A stretch of DNA of 64,000 nt from assembly GCF_024810105.1 (NCBI RefSeq), contig NZ_JANUDX010000002.1, forward strand, positions 1-64,000, in the 5' to 3' direction. Numbering within the stretch: position 1 is the stretch's first letter; every line of letters starts with the position of its first letter. Origin of the DNA: Stenotrophomonas sp. BIGb0135. GTDB lineage: Bacteria > Pseudomonadota > Gammaproteobacteria > Xanthomonadales > Xanthomonadaceae. The notes under the pieces were generated by a model. The model was not told the DNA's origin. It made no database searches and saw only the letters and a program-made list of their open reading frames with translations. Positions 45,454 to 54,629 of this stretch are shown piece by piece. Made by a program: the position numbers and the translations under genes.

Positions 45454-46161
45454 ATGTCCCTTGATTCCCATGGCCCCGCGCCGTGCGACGACGCTGACGG
45501 CCACCTGGTCACCGCCGGTCCGCTGACCCCGCCGCCGGACAGTGCCGGTACCGTCGCCGACGACAAGGCCCTGCGCCATTCGGTCGCCGAGGACGTGCAA
45601 GGCATGATCCTGGCCACGCTGGTGGCCTCGCTGGGGCTGGCCATCTTCGCCAAGGGCGGGCTGATGATCGGCGGCATGGCCGGGCTGGCCTTCCTGGCCC
45701 ATTACGCGTTCGGCTGGAACTTCGGGCTGGTGTTCGTGCTGGTCAACCTGCCGTTCTACTGGGTAGCGGTGCGCCGGATGGGCTGGGAGTTCACCCTGAA
45801 GACCTTCGCGGCGGTCACCGCCTGCGGCGTGCTCACCGACCTGCTGCCGCGCTGGGCCGACTTTGCCCACATCGCGCCGCTGTACTCGGCGCTGGTGGGC
45901 GGCGCGCTTGCCGGGCTGGGCATCCTGTTCTACATCCGCCACCGCGCCAGCCTGGGGGGCATCGGCATCCTGGCGGTGTACCTGCAGCGCACCCGCGGCT
46001 GGAGTGCCGGCAAGGTGCAGATGTCCTTCGATACCCTGCTGATGTGCGTGGCGTTCTTCGTGTTGTCCCCGTCGCAGGTGATGTACTCGGCGATCGGTGC
46101 GGTGGTGCTCAGCCTGGTGCTGATGTTCAACCACCGCCCGGGCCGCTACATGGGCGTCTGA
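45454..46161 (+). CDS. YitT-family membrane protein
   Basis: A 235-residue inner-membrane protein of the YitT/DUF161 family, with five hydrophobic helices from about residue 45 to 215 and an acidic, proline-rich leader of about 40 residues. Diagnostic blocks are GGLMIGGMAGLAFLAHY, FGWNFGLVFVLVNLPFY and GGIGILAVYL. Function is not established; members of the family are suspected transporters. Confidence 0.82.
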   Translation: MSLDSHGPAPCDDADGHLVTAGPLTPPPDSAGTVADDKALRHSVAEDVQGMILATLVASLGLAIFAKGGLMIGGMAGLAFLAHYAFGWNFGLVFVLVNLPFYWVAVRRMGWEFTLKTFAAVTACGVLTDLLPRWADFAHIAPLYSALVGGALAGLGILFYIRHRASLGGIGILAVYLQRTRGWSAGKVQMSFDTLLMCVAFFVLSPSQVMYSAIGAVVLSLVLMFNHRPGRYMGV

Positions 46162-46169
46162 CCGGCCGG

Positions 46170-46703
46170 TTACCGGCCCGGGATGGCGCCCAGCGTCTGC
46201 AGGCGCGCATACACCGGGCAGTCCGGGCTGTGCGCGCCGGGCAGGTAACCCAGGCTCATCAGGAACTCGCCGGTGATCTCGCCGCCGGTGAAGCGGAACG
46301 TCTTCTTGAACAGTTTCACCCATGCCGCCTTGTCCTGCGGGTGGTGTGCATCCAGCCACGCCGCGAAACTGCCATGGCCGGCCCGCAACTGCTGGATCAC
46401 CTGCGCGTTGTGGACCGCCGCGTGCACCTTGAGCCGGTTGCGGATGATCCGCGCGTCGCCCAGCAGGCGTTCGATGTCGCGTTCGCCGTAGGCGGCGACC
46501 GCATCCACATCGAAGCCCGAGTAGGCCGCGCGGAAGCCCTCGCGCTTCTTCAGGATGGTTTCCCAGCTGAGCCCGGCCTGGTTGATCTCCAGCAGCAGTC
46601 GCTCGAACAGTACGCGCTCCTCGCGCTGTGGAAAGCCGTATTCGTGCTCGTGGTAATGGCCGTGGACCGGATGGCCGGGGGCGATGAGGCAGTAACCACT
46701 CAT
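46170..46703 (-). CDS. tag: DNA-3-methyladenine glycosylase I
   Basis: Removes 3-methyladenine from alkylated DNA, a first step of base excision repair. The 177-residue product has the Tag zinc-binding set: Cys5 and His18 at the N-terminus and HSPDC near the C-terminus. The base-binding block is EINQAGLSWETILKKREGFR. ATG 46703 overlaps the upstream DUF4153 stop (ATGA); the open frame further upstream lies in that gene. It is the second gene of a two-gene unit. Confidence 0.93.
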   Translation of the reverse strand: MSGYCLIAPGHPVHGHYHEHEYGFPQREERVLFERLLLEINQAGLSWETILKKREGFRAAYSGFDVDAVAAYGERDIERLLGDARIIRNRLKVHAAVHNAQVIQQLRAGHGSFAAWLDAHHPQDKAAWVKLFKKTFRFTGGEITGEFLMSLGYLPGAHSPDCPVYARLQTLGAIPGR

Positions 46704-48496
46704 GGGCGGGGTTCCTTGGGGACCGATTCGTTGAGGCTCTGCTGCGGGCCACCGTCGAGCGAGAGGCGGCCCCAGCGCGGCGGGCTCACCTCCAGCACGC
46801 CGTCCCGCACGCTCTGGTTGGCGCGCGCTGCGGTGTGCTTGCCCTGGACCGGGAACTCCACCTGGCCGGCATCGCTCCACGCCGCTCCCTGGCGTGCATG
46901 CACCTTGCAGCGCGGGCCCAGGTAGCTCTGCAACTCGCACAGCAGCATCTCGTCGACGCCATCGGCGTCGAGGTCGCGGCGCAGTGCCGCGCACGCCGTG
47001 TCCAACCGCAGGCACCTGCCCACGTCCACCTGCCGCGCCAGCAGCGCGCGCCACCAGTCCGGATCCGGCGTGGGCGTGTCCTTGGCGAGCGTGATGTGCT
47101 GCTGCAACACCACCGGGTCGGTGATGGTGAGTCGCTGTTTGTAATCCTGGTCGCAGAAATAGCGCGACTGCTTGGCCAATGCGGCCGCGATGATGCTGCG
47201 GGCACGGGCGTCCTGGCTGAAGGCGGGGTCGTGCTGGAGCGCCTCCAACGCACGTGCGCCACGTCGGCCGAGGCCGAAGCGCAGGGTTTCCGCATCCATC
47301 ACGTCGATGGCCGGCGCACCTGCCTGGAGGCGTGCGACCTGGCTGTTCACGCTCAGCCGGATCGGGTCGAGCAGCGGTGAATTGGCCAGCAGGGCAACGC
47401 CCAGCACGCACAGGCACATCCAGCGGTTGACCGGCTCGATGCGCTGCAGCCAGTGGTCACGTGGGCGCAGCACGGCCAGCGCATAACCCACTGCGTACCC
47501 GGTCACCAGCAGCGCCACCAGCAGGGCCCAGGTGCGGTCCAGCGTCCAGCCGTATTGGCCGATGCGCAGGCCCATCGCGTACAGCGCCAGGCCCGCGTAG
47601 ACCGGCAGCGCGAGCAGGCTGGCACCGATGAAACGACGCAGCCAGGCCGGGTACGGCGGGCTCGCGTTGTCGTGCTGGTAGACCGCGTTGACGAACACCA
47701 CCAGCAGCAGCGACAGCGTCAGCAGCAGGCCGGCGGCCGAGCGGGTCCGCCACAGCGGCTCCAGGCCGGTGAACGGCAGGCTCAGTACGAAGGTCACCGC
47801 AATCAACGCCAGCAGCGGCAGCAAGCCGCGCCCGACCGCGAACACTACCGACCGGATCATCTGGATGGCGCGGTGCTGGGTACGCCCGATCAGCACGCCG
47901 AAGCCCATCAGGCTGCCGGTGGCCAACGCGATGAATGCGTCCTCGCGGAACAGGGAGCGGAAGAAGTGGATTTCCACCAGCACGAACAGCTCCGCCCACA
48001 GCCACAGCAGCAGCCAGGTCAGGCAGGTGAAGGCCACGGCCAATGCCAGGGTCAGCCCGTTCTGCCACGCCCGTTCGAACAGGGCCGCGTACGGGGCGTG
48101 CCAGTGCCCTTCCTGCAGGCGGAACTGCCACCACGGCAGGCTGACGAACGCGGCGATGGCCATGCTGATCGAGAACGGCATCAACAGCCCGTCGTGGTCC
48201 AGGCCCGGCGCGTCGCCGCCGACGTTCCAGCCGATCCAGCTGGCCAGGCCCAGCACCAGTACGGAGGCCAGCGCGGCATGCAGCCACAGGCGGCGATCGC
48301 GCAGTTCCACCAGGGTCAGCGCGATGGCGGTGGGCACGGTCAGCACCCAGCTATACCAGCGCACCCGGTTGCCGATATCGTCGAACGGCCAGCTGCCCGT
48401 CGCCGTGTCCGCGGCATACAGCATCAGGCCCTGCAGCAGGGCGATCAGCACGATCGCACTGCGCGTGGTGGTGGGGAGTGCCGGACTGGCATGCAT
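46700..48496 (-). CDS. DUF4153 multi-helix membrane protein
   Basis: A 598-residue protein. The first about 400 residues hold roughly ten membrane helices (LLQGLMLYAADT to LGVALLANSPLLDPI), matching the DUF4153 family, and the rest is a soluble C-terminal part of about 190 residues with an aspartate-rich stretch (DLDADGVDEML). The role is unknown; the soluble tail may be periplasmic. ATG 48496 is chosen; a GTG/ATG further up at 48526 is possible. It is coupled to tag by a 4-nt overlap and divergent from algH. Confidence 0.8.
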   Translation of the reverse strand: MHASPALPTTTRSAIVLIALLQGLMLYAADTATGSWPFDDIGNRVRWYSWVLTVPTAIALTLVELRDRRLWLHAALASVLVLGLASWIGWNVGGDAPGLDHDGLLMPFSISMAIAAFVSLPWWQFRLQEGHWHAPYAALFERAWQNGLTLALAVAFTCLTWLLLWLWAELFVLVEIHFFRSLFREDAFIALATGSLMGFGVLIGRTQHRAIQMIRSVVFAVGRGLLPLLALIAVTFVLSLPFTGLEPLWRTRSAAGLLLTLSLLLVVFVNAVYQHDNASPPYPAWLRRFIGASLLALPVYAGLALYAMGLRIGQYGWTLDRTWALLVALLVTGYAVGYALAVLRPRDHWLQRIEPVNRWMCLCVLGVALLANSPLLDPIRLSVNSQVARLQAGAPAIDVMDAETLRFGLGRRGARALEALQHDPAFSQDARARSIIAAALAKQSRYFCDQDYKQRLTITDPVVLQQHITLAKDTPTPDPDWWRALLARQVDVGRCLRLDTACAALRRDLDADGVDEMLLCELQSYLGPRCKVHARQGAAWSDAGQVEFPVQGKHTAARANQSVRDGVLEVSPPRWGRLSLDGGPQQSLNESVPKEPRP

Positions 48497-48579
48497 GTGG
48501 GCGGATCCTTCCGGGAAAGCACGCATGCTAGCCGAGCGCTCACGCCCGTGTCCCGGGCGCAGCGGTTAGAATGGGACCC

Positions 48580-49146
48580 ATGTCCGAGCTTTCCACCTCT
48601 CTCGCCCATCACCTGCTGGTCGCGTTGCCGTCGCTGACCGATCCGACGTTCGCGCGCAGCGTGGCGCTGATCTGCCAGCACGACGACAACGGTGCGATGG
48701 GCGTGCTGGTCAACCAGCCGTCCGAATACACGCTGGGTGACGTCCTCGCGCAGATGGAGATCGTCACCGACGACCCCGCGCTGCGCGGCCAGGTGGTGCT
48801 CAACGGCGGTCCGGTGCACCCCGAGCGCGGCTTTGTCATCCATGACGACGCGCGCGACTGGGATTCCAGCCTCGCGGTGGGCGAAGGCGTGTACCTGACC
48901 ACCTCGCGCGACATCCTCGAGGCGATGGCCCGTGGCGAAGGCCCGCGCAATGCGCTGGTCACCCTGGGCTGTGCCGGTTGGAGCGAGGGCCAGCTGGAAA
49001 ACGAGCTGGCCGAAAACAGCTGGCTGGCCGTGCCGGCCGATGCCGACCTGCTGTTCAGTACCCCGCTGGACCAGCGCTGGCAGGGGGCCGCCTCGCGGAT
49101 CGGCGTGGACCTGTTCCGCCTCACCGATTACAGCGGCCATGTCTGA
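48580..49146 (+). CDS. algH: YqgE/AlgH family protein
   Basis: A 188-residue protein of the AlgH/YqgE family, in Pseudomonas linked to alginate gene control. Motifs: [38 protein letters not shown] and [21 protein letters not shown] 48580 gives the family's usual length; ATG 48571 would add three residues. It overlaps ruvX by 8 nt. algH-ruvX-pyrB is the classic pseudomonad and xanthomonad cluster order. Confidence 0.93.
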   Translation: MSELSTSLAHHLLVALPSLTDPTFARSVALICQHDDNGAMGVLVNQPSEYTLGDVLAQMEIVTDDPALRGQVVLNGGPVHPERGFVIHDDARDWDSSLAVGEGVYLTTSRDILEAMARGEGPRNALVTLGCAGWSEGQLENELAENSWLAVPADADLLFSTPLDQRWQGAASRIGVDLFRLTDYSGHV

Positions 49147-49636
49147 ACCGGCCGCGCCAGCGCCCGCCGCAGGCACGCCCGCGACCATCCGCCGCGATGG
49201 CACGGTGCTTGGTTTCGATGTCGGTTCGCGCCGGATCGGCGTGGCGATCGGCAGTTCGTTCGGCACCCACGCACGCGCCATCGCCGTGGTGGACGTGCAT
49301 GGCAACGGGCCGGACTGGCTCGCGGTCGAGCGCCTCATCAAAGAGTGGCGGCCCGACGGCCTGGTGGTCGGCGATCCGCTCACCCTGGATGGCCAGGACC
49401 AGCCCAACCGCAAGCGCGCGCAGGGGTTCGCCCGCCAGCTGCGGGAACGCTTCAAACTGCCGGTGGTGCTGGTCGACGAGCGTTCCAGCTCGGTCGAGGC
49501 GGCGCGCCGGTTCGCCGTCGAGCGCGCCGAAGGCCGCAAGCGTCGCCGCGATGCCGCCACCCTCGATGCCGTGGCCGCCGCGGTGATCATCGAGCGCTGG
49601 CTGTCCTGTCCCGACGACGCCACCCCCGTTTCCTGA
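49139..49636 (+). CDS. ruvX: putative Holliday-junction resolvase-like RuvX (YqgF)
   Basis: A 165-residue RNase-H-fold nuclease family protein, linked to pre-16S rRNA maturation. The acidic active site is in [14 protein letters not shown], then [14 protein letters not shown] and the late Asp in [13 protein letters not shown]. It has a short non-conserved leader ([12 protein letters not shown]). The start lies inside algH (overlap 8 nt). Confidence 0.92.
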   Translation: MSEPAAPAPAAGTPATIRRDGTVLGFDVGSRRIGVAIGSSFGTHARAIAVVDVHGNGPDWLAVERLIKEWRPDGLVVGDPLTLDGQDQPNRKRAQGFARQLRERFKLPVVLVDERSSSVEAARRFAVERAEGRKRRRDAATLDAVAAAVIIERWLSCPDDATPVS

Positions 49637-49653
49637 CTCCCCAGACCCTGCCC

Positions 49654-50604
49654 ATGACCCCCTCGCAACTCGATTCCGATGGACGCCTGCGCCACCTGCT
49701 GACCCTGGAAGGCCTGCCCCGTGACACCCTGTTGCAGTTGCTGGATCGCGCCGGCCAGATCCGCGATGCGGCGGTCGGGCGGGTCGGCAACAAACGCCAC
49801 GTGCTGGGGGGCTCGGCGGTCTGCACGCTGTTCTTTGAACCGTCCACGCGCACCCGCAGTTCGTTCCAGCTGGCTGCCCAGCGGCTGGGGGCGGACGTGC
49901 TCAACTTCGATGCGTCGACCTCGTCCACGCGCAAGGGCGAGACCGCCTGCGACACGCTGAAGAACCTGGAAGCGATGGGCGTACGCGGCTTCGTCGTGCG
50001 CCATCCCGATGACGGCGCCGTGGCCCAGCTGGCCGCCGCCGCAGGTGAGGGCACCGCGTTGATCAACGCCGGCGACGGCCGCAGCGCACACCCCACCCAG
50101 GGCCTGCTGGACATGCTTACCCTGCGCCAGGCCAAGGGCAGTGATTTCTCGAAGATGAAGGTGCTGATCGTCGGCGACGTGAAGCACTCCCGCGTGGCGC
50201 GCACCGACCTGCATGCCCTGCGTACGCTGGGCGTCGGCGAGATCCGCGTCTGCGGCCCGCAGTCGCTGCTGCCCGACGATGACACCCTCAAGGGCTGCAT
50301 CGTCGGCCAGGACTTCGACGCCCTGCTGGAGGGCGCCGATGCGCTAATGATGCTGCGCCTGCAGCGCGAGCGCATGGAAGAAGGCCTGGTGCCCTCGATC
50401 GAGCAGTACCACGCGCAGTACGGCCTGGACGCCGCGCGCCTCAAGCGCGCCGGCACCGATGCCGCCGTGCTGCACCCGGGCCCGATCAACCGCGGCGTGG
50501 AAGTCACCGACGAAGTGGCCGACGGCCCGCAGTCGTGGGTCCTGCGCCAGGTCGCCAACGGCGTGGCCGTGCGCATGGCGGTGCTGGAAACGTTGCTGGG
50601 CTGA
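49654..50604 (+). CDS. pyrB: aspartate carbamoyltransferase catalytic subunit
   Basis: Catalyses the first committed step of pyrimidine synthesis, carbamoyl phosphate + aspartate to N-carbamoylaspartate. The 316-residue product has FFEPSTRTRSSF (carbamoyl-phosphate binding), HPTQGLLD and the aspartate-binding HPGPINRGVE. It lies 17 nt after ruvX. No pyrI regulatory gene or pyrC-like pseudo-dihydroorotase follows, as seen in some relatives. Its 3' gap holds REP-like hairpins. Confidence 0.96.
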   Translation: MTPSQLDSDGRLRHLLTLEGLPRDTLLQLLDRAGQIRDAAVGRVGNKRHVLGGSAVCTLFFEPSTRTRSSFQLAAQRLGADVLNFDASTSSTRKGETACDTLKNLEAMGVRGFVVRHPDDGAVAQLAAAAGEGTALINAGDGRSAHPTQGLLDMLTLRQAKGSDFSKMKVLIVGDVKHSRVARTDLHALRTLGVGEIRVCGPQSLLPDDDTLKGCIVGQDFDALLEGADALMMLRLQRERMEEGLVPSIEQYHAQYGLDAARLKRAGTDAAVLHPGPINRGVEVTDEVADGPQSWVLRQVANGVAVRMAVLETLLG

Positions 50605-51079
50605 CGCCCGCCAGCCGGCGCCGCGACGGCTCGCGGTGTGCTGGGCAACGGCCGGCTCCCCGTGCAGTCGGGTCGCGTGGAGCCGGCCAACGGCCGGCAC
50701 GACCCGTCCATCGGCCCGCCGCACCCCACGCAGCGGGAGTCTGCGATCTGTGCGCACCTGCCCGACGCGACCGGATGACCCGGAATGCCGTCAGCGCGCC
50801 GCCGCAGCGACGCGTGGGTCCTGACCGCGTGGTCGTGGCTACCCGATTGCCATAACGCGCCGTGGCATCCCGCCCACTCATTCCACCCAGGTGTGCTGGA
50901 CGTCGTGAAGCACCGTGCAACCCAACAGGGTGGCCGCCGCGTCCGGGTCCTCGCACCCGCGCCGCTGAGTGCGGCAGACCAGCGTCAGGACGTCGGCCGG
51001 CCCAGGCAGCGCGCAACGGCCGACGCGCAGTCGAGCGGCGCGCATGGCGCATCGTCGACGTCTGCTCCGTCGGCTGTCA
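50605..51079. other. intergenic region with REP-like hairpins
   Basis: 475 bases with no convincing gene. At 50682-50698 GCCGGCC-AAC-GGCCGGC is a strong hairpin, and at 50645-50660 a partial inverted copy (CAACGGCCGGCTCC) forms a REP-like pair with it. On the reverse strand an open frame (50878-51126) has a cysteine-rich tail (CRTQRRGC), but it overlaps the TPR gene end and has no ribosome site; I leave it uncalled. It may be a gene remnant. Confidence 0.4.
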
Positions 51080-51817
51080 CTACCGACGCTGTTCCTGCTG
51101 CAACTGCTCGATATACGCCAGCTCATGCTTGGCCGTGGGGCTGTCCGGGTCGAGCTTCTGCGAGGCGATATAAGACGCGCGCGCGTTCTCCAGCTCGCCC
51201 AGCTCGATGTGCGCGAAGCCCACGCCGCGCAGGGCCAGGGCTTCCATGTGGCGATTCTCGGGCTGGCTGCGGGCCAGCATCAGGGCGCGGTCGTAACTGA
51301 CCTTGGAACCCTGCCAGTCCTTGCGACGGGTGAGTGCCGCGCCTTTTTCGCACAGCGGCTCCACGTCGTAGGGCGCCACGGCGATGGCCTTGTCCAGCCA
51401 GCGCAGCGCCGCGTCGATGTCGCCGCGCTCGATCTCGATGTAGCCCAGGTGGGTGTAGGCGTTGGCGCAGGCCATGTCCAGCCATTCGGTGGGCGTGCCG
51501 CGGCCAGGGCCGTCCATGTACAGCGCGTACTGGCGGTGGCTCTGGAAGCTCAATGCCTTGCGCCCGGGCACCTGCTGCTGCGCGTCGCAGTAGCGCACCG
51601 CCTCGGTCAACACGGGAATGGCCGCCTCATGGTTGCCGGCCAGGCTGGCCTGGATGGCCTGCCTCACCGCGGCACGGTGCTGGGTGCCCAGTGCCGGCTC
51701 CCCGGCGGGCGACTGCAACGGCGTCGTGGTCAGGTAGCTCGCGCCGGGCCCCTCCTGCGCGAACCCGACACCCGGAACGGCCAACGCGGCCCACAGCAAC
51801 AACGATCGAATACGCAT
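51080..51817 (-). CDS. exported TPR-repeat protein
   Basis: A 245-residue periplasmic protein with a signal peptide (cut after about residue 20, VGFAQ) and tetratricopeptide repeats: NAYTHLGYIEIERGDIDAALRWLDKAIAVAPYD, then two further repeats with YDRALMLA and GFAHIELGELENARASY. TPR proteins are scaffolds; no partner is evident. It is followed by the REP-bearing gap and preceded by an esterase gene in the same direction, with a 60-nt gap. Confidence 0.82.
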   Translation of the reverse strand: MRIRSLLLWAALAVPGVGFAQEGPGASYLTTTPLQSPAGEPALGTQHRAAVRQAIQASLAGNHEAAIPVLTEAVRYCDAQQQVPGRKALSFQSHRQYALYMDGPGRGTPTEWLDMACANAYTHLGYIEIERGDIDAALRWLDKAIAVAPYDVEPLCEKGAALTRRKDWQGSKVSYDRALMLARSQPENRHMEALALRGVGFAHIELGELENARASYIASQKLDPDSPTAKHELAYIEQLQQEQRR

Positions 51818-51877
51818 CCTCGGCCTCCATGCAAAGCAGATGTGAGGGCCGACGATAGCGTGTTCGCGCGCGTTGCG

Positions 51878-52690
51878 TCAGTGCCGGCGCTGCGCCCACA
51901 GCCACGTCCACATCGTGGCATCGGCATAGGTCGCGTCCCAGGCGTTGTGGTTGCCGTCCGGGTACTCGGTGTAACGCACATCGGGCGCGCCCGCCTGTTG
52001 GAACGCGGCCTGCAGCCTGCGGTCGTCCGCCGGTGGCACCACGTCGTCGCGCGCGCCATGGAAGATCCAGATCGGGGTCTGGGTCAGGCGGGCGGCGATG
52101 GCGGCGTACGGGTCGCTTTCATGCGCCACCTCCTCCACGAACAGCGTGGGGCGCACCGCGCGTGGCGCCAGCACGGCGCCGCAGACCGGCACGATGGCGG
52201 CAAACCGCTGCGGGGACGCCAGCGCGATGTTCCAACTGCCATAGCCGCCCATCGACATACCGGTCAGGTACTGGCGTTGCGGATCGGCGCCGAACTCGGC
52301 CAACGTCGCATCCAGGGCGGCCAGCGCGGCACGGTTGTTGTCGCCCGACCACTCCTCATCGCCTGGCACCTGTGGCAGCACCACCAGTGCCGGGAAGGCA
52401 TCCGCATGGCGGCGCAGGTAGGGGCCGAGGCCAGCCTCGGTCTGGGCCCGGTTGTCGTTGCCGCGCTCGCCGGAGCCGTGCAGGAACAGCACCACCGGCA
52501 GGGCGCCGGAGGCCGCACGCGCACCGCGTGGGATGAACACCTGGTAATAGCGGGTGCGCCCGTCGAGCTTGACCGCCCGGGCCTCGAAATGGCCGACGTC
52601 GCTCCGCGACGGCGCGCAGCCGGCCATGCTCAGCATCGCCAACACCAACACCAACGTCCATGACAGCCACCGCGCGTGTCGTCGTGCCAT
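51878..52690 (-). CDS. alpha/beta hydrolase lipoprotein (esterase/polymer-hydrolase type)
   Basis: A 270-residue lipoprotein: signal peptide with lipobox SMAGC at residues 21-25, then a hydrolase domain. Oxyanion FLHGSGERGND, nucleophile GMSMGGYGSW, Asp in WIFHGARDDVVPP, and His in GNHNAW. This pattern is that of PHB-depolymerase-like and prolyl-oligopeptidase-like esterases (phospholipase/carboxylesterase group). It probably acts in the periplasm on an ester. Substrate unknown. Confidence 0.87.
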   Translation of the reverse strand: MARRHARWLSWTLVLVLAMLSMAGCAPSRSDVGHFEARAVKLDGRTRYYQVFIPRGARAASGALPVVLFLHGSGERGNDNRAQTEAGLGPYLRRHADAFPALVVLPQVPGDEEWSGDNNRAALAALDATLAEFGADPQRQYLTGMSMGGYGSWNIALASPQRFAAIVPVCGAVLAPRAVRPTLFVEEVAHESDPYAAIAARLTQTPIWIFHGARDDVVPPADDRRLQAAFQQAGAPDVRYTEYPDGNHNAWDATYADATMWTWLWAQRRH

Positions 52691-52757
52691 TGCCCATCCT
52701 CGACTGGAATCGTTTTCAGTCTAGGCCGCCTGCCAGCGCCGGGCATCTTGCAGTGCG

Positions 52758-53024
52758 TCAGTGCGGGCGCGGTGCCGAGGCCAGGATCGCCATCTGCTCG
52801 ATCGCCTCGGGATGGCCCTCGGCAGCGGCCGCCTGCACCTGCGCCAGGCTGGGGTGGACCACCAGCAGCAGCGGGTTCTCGCACTGCGGGCAGTCGAACT
52901 GCGCCTCGTCTTCGTGCAGCTCCATGGGCATCTGCCGCGCCGTGCCCTGCCATTCGCACGCATCGCAGGTGTGGCGACGGTCGCGCCAGCCGGGGAGGAA
53001 ATAGTTGTCGAGGGTCAGCGCCAT
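52758..53024 (-). CDS. zinc-ribbon hypothetical protein
   Basis: An 88-residue soluble protein with one zinc ribbon (CDACEWQG at about 20-27 and CPQCENP at about 45-51) between acidic stretches. The leader MALTLDNYFLPGWRDRR is typical of a family of xanthomonad hypothetical proteins. The long open frame further upstream lies inside mgtE and is rejected. The gene starts 14 nt after the mgtE stop on the same strand. Confidence 0.65.
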   Translation of the reverse strand: MALTLDNYFLPGWRDRRHTCDACEWQGTARQMPMELHEDEAQFDCPQCENPLLLVVHPSLAQVQAAAAEGHPEAIEQMAILASAPRPH

Positions 53025-53038
53025 GTCGAGGTCGTCCG

Positions 53039-54400
53039 TCAGTGCAGCAGGATCAGGGTGGCCAGGCCGAGGAAGCTGAAGAACCCCATCACGTCGGTGA
53101 CGGCGGTGACCACCACGGTGCCGGCCACGGCCGGGTCCACGTTCATGCGCTTGAGCAGCAGCGGCAGCAGCACGCCGGCCAGGGCGGCGGCGCAGAAGTT
53201 GATGATCAACGCCAGGGTGATCACCAGCGACAGCAGGAAACTGTGGAACCACAGGTAGGCGATGATGCCGACCACGGTGCCGATCAACGTGCCGTTGATC
53301 AGCGCCACCCGCGACTCCTTCCACAGCAGGATGCGGGCGTTGCTCTGGCCGACCTGGCCCAGCGCGATGCCGCGCACCATCAGGGTCAGCACCTGCACCG
53401 CGGCGTTGCCGCCGACGCCGGCCACGATCGGCATCAGCACCGCCAGCGCGACCACCTTCTGCAGGGTCATCTCGAACTGGCCGATCACCGTGGCCGCCAG
53501 GAACGCGGTGCACAGGTTGATGCCCAGCCAGACCACGCGGCCGCGCACGGCGCGCTTGATCGGCGAGAACAGGTCTTCTTCCTCGTCCAGGCCGGCCGCG
53601 CCGAGGGCCTGGTGCTCGGCCTGCGAGCGGATGATGTCGACCACGTCATCGATGGTGATGCGGCCGAGCAGGATGTTGTTGTCGTCCACCACCGGGGCGG
53701 AGACCCAGTCATGGTCGGAGAACTGGCGGGCCACTTCGTCGGCGCTCTCGCCGACGTCGATCGCCGGCTGCTCGTCGTCGATCAGCCGGTTGATCGGCGT
53801 GTTGTCCTCGTGGGTCACCAGCGCGGCCAGCGACAGCCGGCCCAGGTACTGGTGGCGACGGCTGACCACGAACAGGTGGTCGGTGTGGTCGGGCAGCTCG
53901 CCCCGCAGGCGCAGGTAGCGCAGCACCACGTCCACGTTGACGTCGGCGCGCACGGTCACCACGTCCGGGTTCATCAGGCGGCCGGCGCTGTCCTCGGGAT
54001 AGGACAGCACCTGCTCGAGCCGCTCGCGGTTCTCGCGGTCCATCGACTTGAGCACTTCATCGATGACCGTGTCCGGCAGGTCTTCGACCAGGTCGGCAAG
54101 GTCATCGATGTCCAGGTCTTCGACCGCGGCGATGATTTCGTCCGGGTCCATGTCGGCCAGCAGGCTTTCGCGCACTTCCTCGCCGACGTGGACCAGCACC
54201 TCGCCGTCGTCTTCCGGGTCGACCAGGCCCCACACCACCTCGCGCTTGCCCGGCGGCAGCGATTCCAGCAGGTTGCCGATCTCGGCCGGCGCCAGCGTAT
54301 TGACCAGGCGGCGCACCGGACCCAGGCGCCCGCTGTCCAGTGCATCGGACAACAGCCGCAGCTGGCGTGCCGTCTTGTCGTGGCGTACGGCTTCGGCCAT
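53039..54400 (-). CDS. mgtE: magnesium transporter MgtE
   Basis: A 453-residue Mg2+ channel/transporter. N-terminal helical MgtE domain (residues about 30-135), two CBS domains (about 140-260), then five membrane helices (about 290-450). Motifs RLVNTLAPAEIGNLLESLP, DPDEIIAAVEDLDIDDLADLVEDLP, and the pore-helix region with IVAGVGGNAAVQVLTLMVRGIALGQV. The CBS pair senses Mg2+ in the family. It lies in reverse orientation after the PTS genes. Confidence 0.95.
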   Translation of the reverse strand: MAEAVRHDKTARQLRLLSDALDSGRLGPVRRLVNTLAPAEIGNLLESLPPGKREVVWGLVDPEDDGEVLVHVGEEVRESLLADMDPDEIIAAVEDLDIDDLADLVEDLPDTVIDEVLKSMDRENRERLEQVLSYPEDSAGRLMNPDVVTVRADVNVDVVLRYLRLRGELPDHTDHLFVVSRRHQYLGRLSLAALVTHEDNTPINRLIDDEQPAIDVGESADEVARQFSDHDWVSAPVVDDNNILLGRITIDDVVDIIRSQAEHQALGAAGLDEEEDLFSPIKRAVRGRVVWLGINLCTAFLAATVIGQFEMTLQKVVALAVLMPIVAGVGGNAAVQVLTLMVRGIALGQVGQSNARILLWKESRVALINGTLIGTVVGIIAYLWFHSFLLSLVITLALIINFCAAALAGVLLPLLLKRMNVDPAVAGTVVVTAVTDVMGFFSFLGLATLILLH

Positions 54401-54551
54401 GGGCAGCTCCTGCGGAAAAGAAAAGGCCGCTATCCCGGGCAGGATGCGGCATCGGCGGTGGTCACCGCGTCATTATCGCGTGCTTGTGTGTCAATCGGGT
54501 AGCGGCGCACGCCGCAGCGCGGCGCGTGTGGACCCATGCATTGGATGAGCG

Positions 54552-54629
54552 GTAGTGCCGGCCGCTGGCCGGCGCTTGCGCCGGTCGATCCGAACGTTGA
54601 TGCGGTTGCCGGACAACGACCGGCGCTAC
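54552..54629. repeat. SMAG-like repeat pair
   Basis: A GTAG end at 54552-54555 opens a hairpin (GCCGGCC / GGCCGGC), and a second, inverted element ends in CTAC at 54626-54629. This is a head-to-head SMAG pair between mgtE and ptsI. The CTAC end supplies the TAG stop codon of ptsI (54626-54628). Confidence 0.65.
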
